Positions 1-14,753 of a DNA stretch of 64,000 nt are shown here, piece by piece. This DNA is from Fodinibacter sp963695175. Lineage in GTDB: Bacteria; Actinomycetota; Actinomycetes; Actinomycetales; Dermatophilaceae. The DNA is taken from assembly GCA_963695175.1 (NCBI GenBank), contig CAVOGG010000002.1, forward strand, positions 1 through 64,000, in the 5' to 3' direction. The notes beneath the pieces were generated by a model, which saw nothing but the letters and a program-made list of their open reading frames with translations, did no database searches and had not been told where the DNA came from. Numbering within the stretch: position 1 is the stretch's first letter; every line of letters begins with the position of its first letter. Made by a program: the position numbers and the translations under genes.

Positions 1-3891
<3,891 letters not shown>

Positions 3892-3931
3892 GTGGTTCCT
3901 TCTTTCGTTACTTACGCAAGTCTTGGTCTGT

Positions 3932-3995
3932 CAGGTGTGTGTCGGGCTGGTGACGGGCCGGATGCCGTGCTGGACGGCATCCGGCCGCACACCTG
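3932..3995 (-). promoter_or_regulatory. rpoB-rpoC intercistronic hairpin
   Basis: Ten bases after the rpoB stop lies a perfect 13-bp stem: GGCCGGATGCCGT at 3956-3968 pairs with its complement at 3974-3986 around the 5-base loop GCTGG. An outer 8-bp pair (CAGGTGTG at 3932-3939, CACACCTG at 3988-3995) encloses it. No T run follows on the transcribed minus strand and rpoC must be read through it. I therefore read it as an RNA processing, stability or partial attenuation element rather than a full terminator; that role is inference. Confidence 0.6.
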
Positions 3996-7481
<3,486 letters not shown>

Positions 7482-7645
7482 GGAGGGTTCCTTCCACAGG
7501 CCTGTTCAGACTTCTGGGCTGGCCGCACCCCACCGGACAGGACCACCGAGACCACCGGTCGCGCTTCCACCCGGGAGAACCGGGGGCATGACGACACGGG
7601 GGCTCATCAGCGAGCAAGGGAAGGTAGGGGGCAGCGCAAAGAGAT

Positions 7646-7675
7646 AGCATACCCGAGAAAGACACGACCGTCCAA
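7646..7675 (-). promoter_or_regulatory. Predicted rpoBC promoter
   Basis: On the minus strand, TTGGAC (7675-7670) and TATGCT (7651-7646) are separated by 18 bases, a good match to a housekeeping sigma promoter. It lies about 165 bases upstream of the rpoB start in the 420-base gap between rplL and rpoB. That gap otherwise holds only the rplL terminator hairpin and a long GC-rich 5' leader. Confidence 0.55.
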
Positions 7676-7828
7676 CCCGGTCAAGCCTGCCGGCCCGGGT
7701 GACGGCCCCCCGCCGGAGCGAGCGACGCGAACAGGATGGCGGTCCGGCCCCCTCGCGTCAAGGCTGTCGGCCGAATCGGCGCGTTGACGCGGCTCGCCCG
7801 CAGGGCCCTCGAACGGCCCGCCACGACG

Positions 7829-7870
7829 GAACGGGCGGGCCCGGACCTGGTGGTCCGGACCCGCCCGTTC
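7829..7870 (-). terminator. rplJL terminator hairpin
   Basis: A 19-bp stem with one mismatch (GAACGGGCGGGCCCGGACC at 7829-7847 against 7852-7870) and a 4-base loop sits about 30 bases after the rplL stop. There is no T run, as is common for actinobacterial terminators. It separates rplJL from rpoBC, which has its own promoter downstream. Confidence 0.65.
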
Positions 7871-7901
7871 GCGGTGGCTCAGTCCCCGTGAGGGGACGAG
7901 G

Positions 7902-8288
7902 TCACTTGAGGGTGACGGTCGCGCCGGCGCCCTCGAGCTGCTCCTTGGCCTTGTCGGCCGCGGCCTTGTCGACCTTCTCGAGGACGGCCTTGGGGGCGCC
8001 GTCGACGAGGTCCTTGGCCTCCTTGAGACCGAGGGAGGTCAGCGCGCGGACCTCCTTGATGACGGCGATCTTCTTGTCGCCGGCAGCCTCGAGGACGACG
8101 TCGAACTCGTCCTGCTCCTCGGCGGCCTCGGGTGCGCCACCGGCGGGGGCGCCGGCAGCGGCGACCGCGACGGGGGCGGCGGCGGTGACCCCGAAGGTCT
8201 CCTCGAACTGCTTCACGAACTCAGAGAGCTCGATCAGGGTCATCTCCTTGAAGGCGTCAAGGAGCTCGTCGGTGCTGAGCTTGGCCAT
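7902..8288 (-). CDS. rplL: 50S ribosomal protein L7/L12
   Basis: This is the multicopy stalk protein of the large ribosomal subunit, which recruits translational GTPases. It has 128 residues: an N-terminal L10-binding/dimerisation domain (MAKLSTDELLDAFKEMTLIE), an Ala/Pro/Gly-rich hinge at about 38-55, and a C-terminal factor-binding domain ending in KEQLEGAGATVTLK. It follows rplJ with a 65-base gap, in the usual order, and is probably co-regulated with L10 through the upstream leader. Confidence 0.99.
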   Translation of the reverse strand: MAKLSTDELLDAFKEMTLIELSEFVKQFEETFGVTAAAPVAVAAAGAPAGGAPEAAEEQDEFDVVLEAAGDKKIAVIKEVRALTSLGLKEAKDLVDGAPKAVLEKVDKAAADKAKEQLEGAGATVTLK

Positions 8289-8353
8289 GATGGCGTCCTT
8301 TCTGAACTGCGGTATGCCGTGAGTGGCGTTTACGTGGTGAGCGGACCCGGGGG

Positions 8354-8977
8354 TCAGCTCTCGTCGCCACCCTCGGCGACGTCGGTGGCCTCGGCCGCGG
8401 GTGCGGCGTCAGCAGGGGACTCGTCGGCCGCGGCCTCGACGGGGGCGGCCTGGGCCGGACCCTGCGTCTCGACCTTCGCCCGCAGCGCGTCGACCGTGCG
8501 AGCGGCCTGCGAGAGCGGAGCGGCGAAGAGGTAGACCGCCTTGCTGAGCGAGGCGTTCATGGCGCCGGCCAGCTTGGCGAGGAGGACCTCGCGGGACTCG
8601 AGGTCCGCGAGCTTGGTGATCTCGGCTGCGCTGAGGGCCTTGCCGTCCAGCACACCGCCCTTGATCACGAGGTGCGGGTTTGCCTTGGCGAAGTCACGCA
8701 GACCCTTGGCCGCCTCGACCGCGTCACCCTCGATGAAGGCGATGGCGGTCGGACCCACGAGCTGACCGTCGAACGCGGTCACCCCGGCGTCCTTGGCGGC
8801 GAGCTCGGTCAGCGTGTTCTTGACCACGGCGTAGGTCGCGTTGCCCCGCAGGGAGTTGCGCAGGTCGGTGATCTGCTTCACCGTGAGCCCGCGGTACTCC
8901 GTGAGGACGGCCGCGTTCGAGCTCTTGAACTTGTCCGAGAGCTCGGCGATGGCCGCTGCCTTGTCGGCACGAGACAT
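8354..8977 (-). CDS. rplJ: 50S ribosomal protein L10
   Basis: L10 is the stalk base protein that anchors L7/L12 dimers on 23S rRNA. It has 207 residues with the family N-terminus (MSRADKAAAIAEL, then SNAAVLTEYRGLTV) and an rRNA-binding N-terminal domain. After the L12-binding helix comes an acidic, Ala-rich tail of about 40 residues (roughly 168-207), longer than in E. coli L10 but common in actinobacteria. The start is ATG at 8977 with a GGAAGGAGG ribosome site. The 250 bases upstream look like an L10 leader. Confidence 0.98.
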   Translation of the reverse strand: MSRADKAAAIAELSDKFKSSNAAVLTEYRGLTVKQITDLRNSLRGNATYAVVKNTLTELAAKDAGVTAFDGQLVGPTAIAFIEGDAVEAAKGLRDFAKANPHLVIKGGVLDGKALSAAEITKLADLESREVLLAKLAGAMNASLSKAVYLFAAPLSQAARTVDALRAKVETQGPAQAAPVEAAADESPADAAPAAEATDVAEGGDES

Positions 8978-9190
8978 GGGCGCCTCCTTCCGTCGTGTGG
9001 ACCTCCGGTCGAGGGTCCGAACGAGAAAGAGCCCCGGCGCAGGGCACGGGGCTCATCAGGAGGCATTCCGGGGAGCGAGCTCCACGGCCTGCCGTGACGT
9101 GTTCGTGGCCTGCGCTGGTTGCCCGCTCTGTGCGGAACCTTCGGTCTCGTGCGGGTGCACGCGACAACCGGCGGTCTTTGGTCAGGTGAC
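8978..9190 (-). ncRNA. Candidate L10 (rplJ) leader
   Basis: The 5' region of the rplJL transcript contains, on the minus strand, CCTGATGAGCCCC and then a GC-rich hairpin (GAGCCCC pairing with GGGGCTC around a 12-base apical part, forward about 9031-9056). TTTCTCGTT follows directly. The position and the hairpin-plus-T-rich layout fit the autoregulatory L10 leader that binds L10-L12, here with an attenuator-like stem. No covariance model could be run, so this rests on location and visible folding. Confidence 0.45.
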
Positions 9191-9220
9191 AGCGTACGGG
9201 TCGCGGCGCGGCGCGACCAA
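9191..9220 (-). promoter_or_regulatory. Predicted rplJL promoter
   Basis: On the minus strand TTGGTC (9220-9215) and TACGCT (9196-9191) are 18 bases apart, about 215 bases upstream of rplJ. The -35 lies just beyond the stop of the DUF308 gene, so rplJL is separated from that gene. Confidence 0.5.
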
Positions 9221-9228
9221 ATCGGTTC

Positions 9229-9894
9229 TCAGGCGGTCGTCGCGCCCGGGGCGGGCGGCGGGACGACCTGCGGCGTGGCCTGGTCGTCGGGCAGGTGCTT
9301 GGCGGTGCTGCGAGCCGCGAGGGCGAGCACGACGAAGACCACGCCCCAGGCGATGGCGAGGATGCCGATGACGACCGCCACGACCTTGGCGACGTCCTCA
9401 CCGTTGGTGACGAACAGGTAGCCCAGCACGAGGTCGAGCAGGGCGCCCAGCACGAGCAGCCAGCGCGGGGTGGCGACGGTGGAGGAGAAGGCGCCGACCA
9501 GCTCGAAGAGACCACGCACGAGCAGCCAGATGCCGACGACCCAGGCGACCGCGCCCACGGCTGTGCCGGGGTGGAAGATCGCGAAGAACGCCACGACGAA
9601 GGCCACCAGGGCCATCACGCCGAACAGCACCCGCTGCCCGGTGCCCGCGCCCTTGGCGAAGACCTGGGCGGCCAGGCCGATCCCGTCGATCAGCGCCCAG
9701 ATCCCGACGATCAGCATGAGCACGCCGATGGTCGCCTCGGGCCAGGCGACGAGCACGATGCCGAGCACGATGCCGATGACACCGCGCAGGAGCAGCAGCT
9801 TCCATGCGGCGGTGAGCAGGTCCTTGGGCACGTCAACCTCCGGGTCGTCGACCGGGCCCCACGGCCCGTTCTGGGACACAGGGTAGCCACGCAT
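9229..9894 (-). CDS. DUF308/HdeD-family membrane protein
   Basis: This is a 221-residue integral membrane protein with about six hydrophobic helices between residues 28 and 190. They are arranged as pairs of helices rich in Gly, Val and Leu, typical of the HdeD/DUF308 family. Helix motifs such as LLRGVIGIVLGIVLVAWPEA and IVGIWALIDGIGLAAQ repeat the family pattern of a first helix ending in W-P followed by G-x-W-x-L-x-x-G. The Pro/Ala-rich C-terminus is cytosolic or disordered. HdeD is linked to acid-stress resistance in E. coli, but the role here is unknown. It lies between rplA and rplJ on the same strand, with a terminator hairpin in the gap to rplA, so it is probably an independent unit. 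Confidence 0.85.
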   Translation of the reverse strand: MRGYPVSQNGPWGPVDDPEVDVPKDLLTAAWKLLLLRGVIGIVLGIVLVAWPEATIGVLMLIVGIWALIDGIGLAAQVFAKGAGTGQRVLFGVMALVAFVVAFFAIFHPGTAVGAVAWVVGIWLLVRGLFELVGAFSSTVATPRWLLVLGALLDLVLGYLFVTNGEDVAKVVAVVIGILAIAWGVVFVVLALAARSTAKHLPDDQATPQVVPPPAPGATTA

Positions 9895-9928
9895 CCGGGC
9901 CCGCTGTGGGAGGTCGGCCCGACGCCGA

Positions 9929-9960
9929 GAGCCCGCCGCCCCGGTGGGGGCGGCGGGCTC
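9929..9960 (-). terminator. Terminator after rplA
   Basis: A 14-bp perfect stem (GAGCCCGCCGCCCC at 9929-9942, complement at 9947-9960) with a 4-base loop lies just downstream of the rplA stop on the minus strand. It ends the secE-nusG-rplKA block. Confidence 0.7.
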
Positions 9961-9986
9961 TCGCGCTGTCGCGTGGGCCGTCAGGC

Positions 9987-10703
9987 TCAGGCGTCGACAC
10001 CGTCCTCGAGGAGGTTGCGGGTGCGGGTGAAGTCCAGCGGGATGCCGGGGCCCATCGTCGTGGCCAGCGTGGCCTTGGTGATGTAGCGGCCCTTCGAGGC
10101 GGCCGGCTTGAGACGGAGCACCTCGTCCAGCGCCGTGGCGTAGTTCTCGACCAGGTTCTTCTCGTCGAAGGACACCTTGCCGATGATGAAGTGCAGGTTG
10201 CCGTGCTTGTCGACGCGGAACTCGATCTTGCCGCCCTTGATGTCGGTGACGGCCTTGGCCGTGTCCATCGTGACGGTGCCGGTCTTCGGGTTCGGCATCA
10301 GACCGCGCGGGCCGAGCACCTTGCCGAGCCGGCCGACCTTGCCCATCAGGTCCGGGGTCGCGACGACGGCGTCGAAGTCGAGCCAGCCGCCGGCCACCTT
10401 CTCGAGCAGGTCGTCGGAGCCGACGTAGTCGGCGCCGGCGGCCTTGGCGGCCTCGGCCTTGTCACCGTTGGCGAAGACGAGCACGCGGGCGGTCTTGCCG
10501 GTGCCGTGCGGGAGGTTGACGGTGCCGCGCACCATCTGGTCGGCCTTGCGCGGGTCGACGCCGAGGCGGAAGGCGATCTCGACGGTCTCGTCGTACTTCG
10601 CCGACGCGGTCGACTTCGCGAGGCGGACGGCCTCGAGGGGGCTGTAGGCCTTGTCCGCGTCGATCTTCTCGGCGGCGGAACGGTAGGACTTGCTGCGCTT
10701 CAT
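9987..10703 (-). CDS. rplA: 50S ribosomal protein L1
   Basis: L1 forms the mobile L1 stalk near the ribosomal exit site and in many bacteria represses its own operon by binding mRNA. The protein has 238 residues, starting at ATG 10703 with MKRSKSYRSAAEKID. The open frame extends further upstream but the family start is clear. The signature KTARVLVFANGD and the PNPKTGTVT region are present. It is the second gene after rplK, with a 122-base spacer that holds two hairpins. Confidence 0.98.
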   Translation of the reverse strand: MKRSKSYRSAAEKIDADKAYSPLEAVRLAKSTASAKYDETVEIAFRLGVDPRKADQMVRGTVNLPHGTGKTARVLVFANGDKAEAAKAAGADYVGSDDLLEKVAGGWLDFDAVVATPDLMGKVGRLGKVLGPRGLMPNPKTGTVTMDTAKAVTDIKGGKIEFRVDKHGNLHFIIGKVSFDEKNLVENYATALDEVLRLKPAASKGRYITKATLATTMGPGIPLDFTRTRNLLEDGVDA

Positions 10704-10766
10704 GTGCTGCTCCTGGTGTTTCGGAGGTGGAGTCGTGGTCGTCGGGCCAGCGCCGGCCCTGCCACT

Positions 10767-10812
10767 GGTGGGGCACCGAGGTGGTGCCCCACCCGGCATC
10801 CGTGCGGATGCC
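10767..10812 (-). promoter_or_regulatory. rplK-rplA spacer double hairpin
   Basis: Two adjacent perfect stems lie in the rplK-rplA gap. The first has 11-bp arms GGTGGGGCACC (10767-10777 with 10783-10793) and a 5-base loop. The second has 7-bp arms GGCATCC (10795-10801 with 10806-10812) and loop GTGC. They could be a partial terminator, a processing site or an L1 autoregulatory structure; the sequence cannot decide. Confidence 0.5.
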
Positions 10813-10825
10813 GTGGGTACCGGGC

Positions 10826-11260
10826 TCAGAGCTCGGTGTCGATGCCCATCTGACGAGCGGTGCCGGCGATGATCTTCATCGCGGCGTCGATGTCGTTGGC
10901 GTTGAGGTCGGGCATCTTGGTCTCGGCGATCTCGCGGACCTGGTCCTTGGTGAGCTTGCCGGCCTTGACCTTGTGCGGCTCGCCGGAGCCCTTCTGGACG
11001 CCCGCGGCCTTCTTGATCAGCTCCGACGCCGGGGGCGTCTTGGTGATGAAGGTGAACGAGCGGTCTTCGTAGACCGTGATGACGACCGGGATGATGCTGC
11101 CGCGCTGGTGCTCGGTCGCCGCGTTGTACGCCTTGACGAACTCCATGATGTTGACGCCGTGCTGACCGAGGGCGGGGCCGACGGGGGGCGCCGGCGTCGC
11201 GGCACCGGCCTGGATCTGCAGGTTGATGAACCCGGAGACCTTCTTGCTCTTGGGGGGCAT
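10826..11260 (-). CDS. rplK: 50S ribosomal protein L11
   Basis: L11 binds the GTPase-associated region of 23S rRNA and is needed for the stringent response to uncharged tRNA. The 144-residue protein has the N-terminal domain with AGAATPAPPVGPALGQHGVN, the Pro-rich segment contacted by thiostrepton-type antibiotics, and the C-terminal RNA-binding domain ending IAGTARQMGIDTEL. It sits between nusG and rplA in the conserved order. Confidence 0.99.
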   Translation of the reverse strand: MPPKSKKVSGFINLQIQAGAATPAPPVGPALGQHGVNIMEFVKAYNAATEHQRGSIIPVVITVYEDRSFTFITKTPPASELIKKAAGVQKGSGEPHKVKAGKLTKDQVREIAETKMPDLNANDIDAAMKIIAGTARQMGIDTEL

Positions 11261-11349
11261 GTTGTTCCTTCGTGGTGGTGGTGGGCCGACGCCGTGGGCG
11301 ATGACCCCTTTGCAGTGTCCTCGTGACCCCGAGGAGGGGGTTCCTCAGC

Positions 11350-12249
11350 TCAGAGCTTGGAGACCTGGCTGAAGGACAGCTCGACCGGGGTCTCCCGGCC
11401 GAAGATGGAGACGAGCACCTTGAGCTTCTGGGTGTCGGGGTTGATCTCGGAGATCGTCGCGGGGAGGGTCTCGAACGGGCCGTCCATGACGGTGACCGAC
11501 TCGCCGACCTCGAAGTCGACGACCGCGACCTCGCGCTGGCCGCCGGCCGCACCGGCCTGGCCGCCCGCGGCGGGGGCGCCCGCGGAGGTCTCGAGGTCGG
11601 CCGGCTTGATCATGCCGTAGACCTCGTCGAGGGTGAGCGGTACCGGCTGGTGCGCGTTGCCGACGAACCCGGTGACCCCGGGGGTGTGGCGCACGGCGCC
11701 CCACGACTCGTCGGTGAGGTCCATGCGGACCAGCACGTACCCGGGCATCCGGACCCGGCGGACCAGCTTGCGCTGACCGCTCTTGATCTCGGTGACCTCT
11801 TCCATCGGCACCTGGATCTCGAAGATGTACTCCTCCATGTTCAAGGAGGTGATCCGGGTCTCGAGGTTGGCCTTGACGCGGTTCTCGTACCCCGCGTAGG
11901 AGTGCACGACGTACCAGTCGCCGAACTTGCCGGCCAGGTCGTCCTTGAACGCCTTGACCGGGTCGACGGCCTCGAGCAGGTCGCCGTCCTCGTCGGTCGG
12001 CAGGGCGATCTCGTCGTCGGCGTCGGTGGCGGCCTCGTCGTCCGTGGCGACGGCCTCGTCCGAGTCGGTCTCGTCGGTGACTGCCTCGTCGGTGGCGACC
12101 TCGTCGGCGACGGCCTCGTCGGTGACGTCAGCGGCATCCGCGGCGTCGTCGGCGACGACCTCGGGCGACTCCTCGGTCACGCTCTCGGGCAGCACCTCGG
12201 GGGCGTCGTGGGACGCCACGTCGGGGTTGTCGGTCCACTGGTCGGACAC
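11350..12249 (-). CDS. nusG: Transcription termination/antitermination factor NusG, acidic N-terminal extension
   Basis: NusG binds the RNA polymerase clamp, influences pausing and links transcription to Rho or the ribosome. At 299 residues it is much longer than E. coli NusG (181). Residues 1 to about 105 are an Asp/Glu/Ala/Val-rich low-complexity extension. The NGN domain starts near residue 112 with FGDWYVVHSYAGYENRVKAN, and the C-terminal KOW domain (about 245-299) has VGESVTVMDGPF and ends SFSQVSKL. Similar acidic extensions occur in other actinobacteria. It lies between secE and rplK, separated by short gaps. Confidence 0.98.
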   Translation of the reverse strand: MSDQWTDNPDVASHDAPEVLPESVTEESPEVVADDAADAADVTDEAVADEVATDEAVTDETDSDEAVATDDEAATDADDEIALPTDEDGDLLEAVDPVKAFKDDLAGKFGDWYVVHSYAGYENRVKANLETRITSLNMEEYIFEIQVPMEEVTEIKSGQRKLVRRVRMPGYVLVRMDLTDESWGAVRHTPGVTGFVGNAHQPVPLTLDEVYGMIKPADLETSAGAPAAGGQAGAAGGQREVAVVDFEVGESVTVMDGPFETLPATISEINPDTQKLKVLVSIFGRETPVELSFSQVSKL

Positions 12250-12315
12250 GGGTGACCTCTTCCTTGTTCTCGGTATGCCGGGTGGTGCGGTCGTGAGGCG
12301 CGCGGAGGCGCTGCC

Positions 12316-12582
12316 TCAGGTGCCGAACACCAGCGCGACGAGCCTGCTGAAGCCGAAGTCGAGAACCGACACCAGCGCCATCATGAACGAGACGAACACG
12401 ATGACCACGAGGGTGTAGTTCCAGAGCTCGTGGCGCGTGGGGCGCACGACCTTGCGCAGCTCGTCGAGGATCTGGCTGATGAACAGCGCGGTCGCTCGGT
12501 ACCACCGGGAAATGGGGTTGCCGCCCCGCTCCTTGCCCTTGGGGGGCTTGGAGGGAGTCCTGGTCTGACCCACGTCAGTCAC
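12316..12582 (-). CDS. secE: Protein translocase subunit SecE
   Basis: This is the essential small subunit of the SecYEG protein export channel. It has 88 residues: a polar, basic N-terminus of about 28 residues, the conserved amphipathic helix (ISQILDELRKVVRPTRHELW), and one transmembrane helix at about 57-78 (YTLVVIVFVSFMMALVSVL). It is the minimal single-helix type usual outside E. coli. It lies directly between tRNA-Trp and nusG. Confidence 0.97.
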   Translation of the reverse strand: MTDVGQTRTPSKPPKGKERGGNPISRWYRATALFISQILDELRKVVRPTRHELWNYTLVVIVFVSFMMALVSVLDFGFSRLVALVFGT

Positions 12583-12685
12583 GGTGCCTCTTCACGTCGA
12601 GCTGTCTGTCGGTTTGCCTGGTGCGCGGCACGACCGCGAAGGCAACCGGAACGGCTGCAGTCGTGGACGAACCACACGTGTGACG

Positions 12686-12758
12686 CAGGGCAGGAGGGAC
12701 TCGAACCCCCAACCGCCGGTTTTGGAGACCGGTGCTCTACCAATTGAGCCACTGCCCT
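12686..12758 (-). tRNA. trpT: tRNA-Trp (CCA)
   Basis: A 73-base cloverleaf with acceptor arm AGGGCAG/CTGCCCT and discriminator G. The anticodon stem-loop CCGGT-CTCCAAA-ACCGG gives anticodon CCA, and the T arm has GGTTCGAGTCC. No CCA is encoded. tRNA-Trp immediately upstream of secE is the common actinobacterial arrangement. Confidence 0.97.
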
Positions 12759-12918
12759 ACGGAGCGCCCGGTCGGGTGGGTGCTCCGCTGGCGCAACCAT
12801 CACCCACCGGGCACGCCGAAGGATGGGTGATCACACCGAACGGCAAGCATACGGGACGCCCCGGCCACCGCGCGAACTCGCCCGACCCGGCCCCCGTCGC
12901 CTCTGCCACGATAAGGGC

Positions 12919-14226
12919 GTGAGCACCCAGACCCCCGCCACCGCCGACCGCACCCCCCTCGCCGAGCGCTCCCCCGAGGCGCTGGCGGCCTACCTCCAGG
13001 AGCAGCGCGCGGCCTATGCCCGGCTGCAGGAGCGCGGGCTCAAGCTCGACCTGACCCGGGGCAAGCCGAGCGTCGCGCAGCTCGACCTGTCCGACGGGCT
13101 GCTGTCCCTGCCGCGCGGCGTGAAGGACTCCGACGGGGTCGACGTGCGCAACTACGGCGGCCTGAACGGCCTGCGCGAGCTGCGTGAGCTGTTCGCCGAG
13201 CTGCTCTGGGTCGACCCCGACCAGCTGGTGGCCGGCGGCAGCTCGAGCCTGACGATGATGCACGACGTGCTCGTGCACCACCTGCTGCACGGGGGGGTCG
13301 ACTCGCCCCGGCCGTGGAAGGACGAGGAGAAGGTCACCTTCGTCTGCCCGGTGCCCGGCTACGACCGGCACTTCACGATGCTCGCGTCGTACGGCATCGA
13401 GATGGTGACCGTGCCGATGCTGGACGACGGCCCGGACGTCGCCGCCGTCGAGGCGCTGGTCAGGGACGACCCGTCCGTCAAGGGCATCTGGATCGTGCCG
13501 ACCTACGCCAACCCCGCCGGGTCGGTGGTGACCCAGGAGGTCGCCAGCCGGCTCGCGTCGATGCCGACCGCCGCGCCCGACTTCCGGATCTTCTGGGACA
13601 ACGCGTACGCCTTCCACCACCTCACCGAGGTCGAGGCGAAGTCGGCCGACATCCTGTCGCTGTCGTCCGCCGCCGGGCACCCGCACCGGCCGATCATGTT
13701 CGCCTCGACGAGCAAGATCACGTATGCCGGCGCCGGCGTCGCGTTCCTCGCTGCCTCCCGCGAGACGGTCGCCTGGTACCTGGGTCACCAGCAGTTCGCG
13801 TCGATCGGGCCGGACAAGGTCAACCAGCTGCGGCACCTGCAGCTGTTCGGGTCGGCGCAGGGCGTGCGCGACCACATGGTCGAGCACCGCTCGATCCTCG
13901 CGCCCAAGTTCGCGGCGGTGGACGCGGCCCTGACGGACGGGCTCGCCGGGCTGGGCGTGGCCGAGTGGACCCGCCCCGCCGGGGGCTACTTCGTCAGCCT
14001 CGACGTCCTGGACGGGTGCGCGTCCCGGGTCGTGGCACTGGCCAAGGAGGCCGGCATCGCGCTGACCCCGGCCGGGGCGTCGTTTCCACACGGTCGCGAC
14101 CCCCGTGACCGCAACATCCGGCTCGCGCCCTCGTTCCCCGAGCTGGCCGAGGTCGAGACCGCGATGGCGGGCGTCGCGACGTGCGTCGCTCTCGCGGCGG
14201 CGGAGCGGCTCGCCGACATAGGGTGA
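12919..14226 (+). CDS. aspB: Aspartate aminotransferase, subgroup Ic (AspB-like)
   Basis: A PLP enzyme that transfers the amino group between aspartate and 2-oxoglutarate. The sequence closely follows Corynebacterium AspB (family PF12897): LDLTRGKPS near residue 42, DVRNYGGLNGLRELREL, CPVPGYDRHF, and the PLP-binding lysine in STSKITYAGAG (Lys266). PAGGYFVSLDVLDG and ASRVVALAKEAGIALTPAG follow, as in that family. I use the GTG at 12919 (MSTQTPATAD, 435 residues), because the longer open frame begins in tRNA-proximal non-coding sequence. The next gene follows after only 4 bases, suggesting co-transcription. Substrate assignment is by family. Confidence 0.88.
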   Translation: MSTQTPATADRTPLAERSPEALAAYLQEQRAAYARLQERGLKLDLTRGKPSVAQLDLSDGLLSLPRGVKDSDGVDVRNYGGLNGLRELRELFAELLWVDPDQLVAGGSSSLTMMHDVLVHHLLHGGVDSPRPWKDEEKVTFVCPVPGYDRHFTMLASYGIEMVTVPMLDDGPDVAAVEALVRDDPSVKGIWIVPTYANPAGSVVTQEVASRLASMPTAAPDFRIFWDNAYAFHHLTEVEAKSADILSLSSAAGHPHRPIMFASTSKITYAGAGVAFLAASRETVAWYLGHQQFASIGPDKVNQLRHLQLFGSAQGVRDHMVEHRSILAPKFAAVDAALTDGLAGLGVAEWTRPAGGYFVSLDVLDGCASRVVALAKEAGIALTPAGASFPHGRDPRDRNIRLAPSFPELAEVETAMAGVATCVALAAAERLADIG

Positions 14227-14230
14227 AGGC

Positions 14231-14753
14231 ATGTCCGAACAGCAGGAGAACACCGCCAACGACCTCGGTGACTACAGCCTCGACGACGAGGACCAGCTCC
14301 AGCCCGAGGACACCCTGGACCAGGAGGACGTCGACGACGTGCTCGACCGCGGCTACTCCCCCGCCGACCACGCGCAGGGGTTCGCTCGCGCACGGCGTGA
14401 CCGCCGAGGAACAGCACCGCGACGAGACGATCGAGGAGCGGATCCGCCAGGAGGTGCCGGACCCCGCATCGGCCTACGGCGCCCCGGAGAACGAGTCGGG
14501 CCTGGACGACGACGAGCGGATCGGCGGCGACGACCCCGACAGCATCGCGGCCGAGGACGACTGGCTGGGCGACGGCGAGGTCGGTGACGCACGGGCCGGC
14601 CGGCTCGTGGCACCCGACGGGGGAAACGGCATCGACGACGAGAAGGACCTCGTCGGCGAGGACGTCGGCGTCGACGGTGCGGCCGCCTCCGCCGAGGAGG
14701 CCGCGGTGCACGTCATCGAGGAGCCGTTCGACGAGGACTCCGACGTCGAGTGA
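14231..14753 (+). CDS. DUF5709-family acidic protein, one-base frameshift
   Basis: A small acidic actinobacterial protein of unknown function. The first about 50 residues (MSEQQENTANDLGDYSLDDE, then VDDVLDRGYSPADHAQG) are in one frame. The remainder (HGVTAEEQHRDETIEERIRQ, later VGDARAGRLVAPDGG and GAAASAEEAAVHVIEEPF) is in the next frame. Both halves match the family layout, and removing one G from the GGGG at 14377-14380 joins them into a protein of about 173 residues. The likely cause is a homopolymer sequencing error, though a true frameshift cannot be excluded. The stop overlaps the GTG of the next gene. Confidence 0.75.

Noticed and set aside
12757..14259. Long minus-strand frame opposite the aminotransferase gene
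   Set aside because: The plus-strand gene has clear family motifs and the PLP lysine; the antisense frame has only low-complexity sequence.
14231..14753. Programmed frameshift in the DUF5709 gene
   Set aside because: There is no slippery heptamer plus structure, and other genes in the window show the same kind of single-base shift, so sequencing error is more likely.
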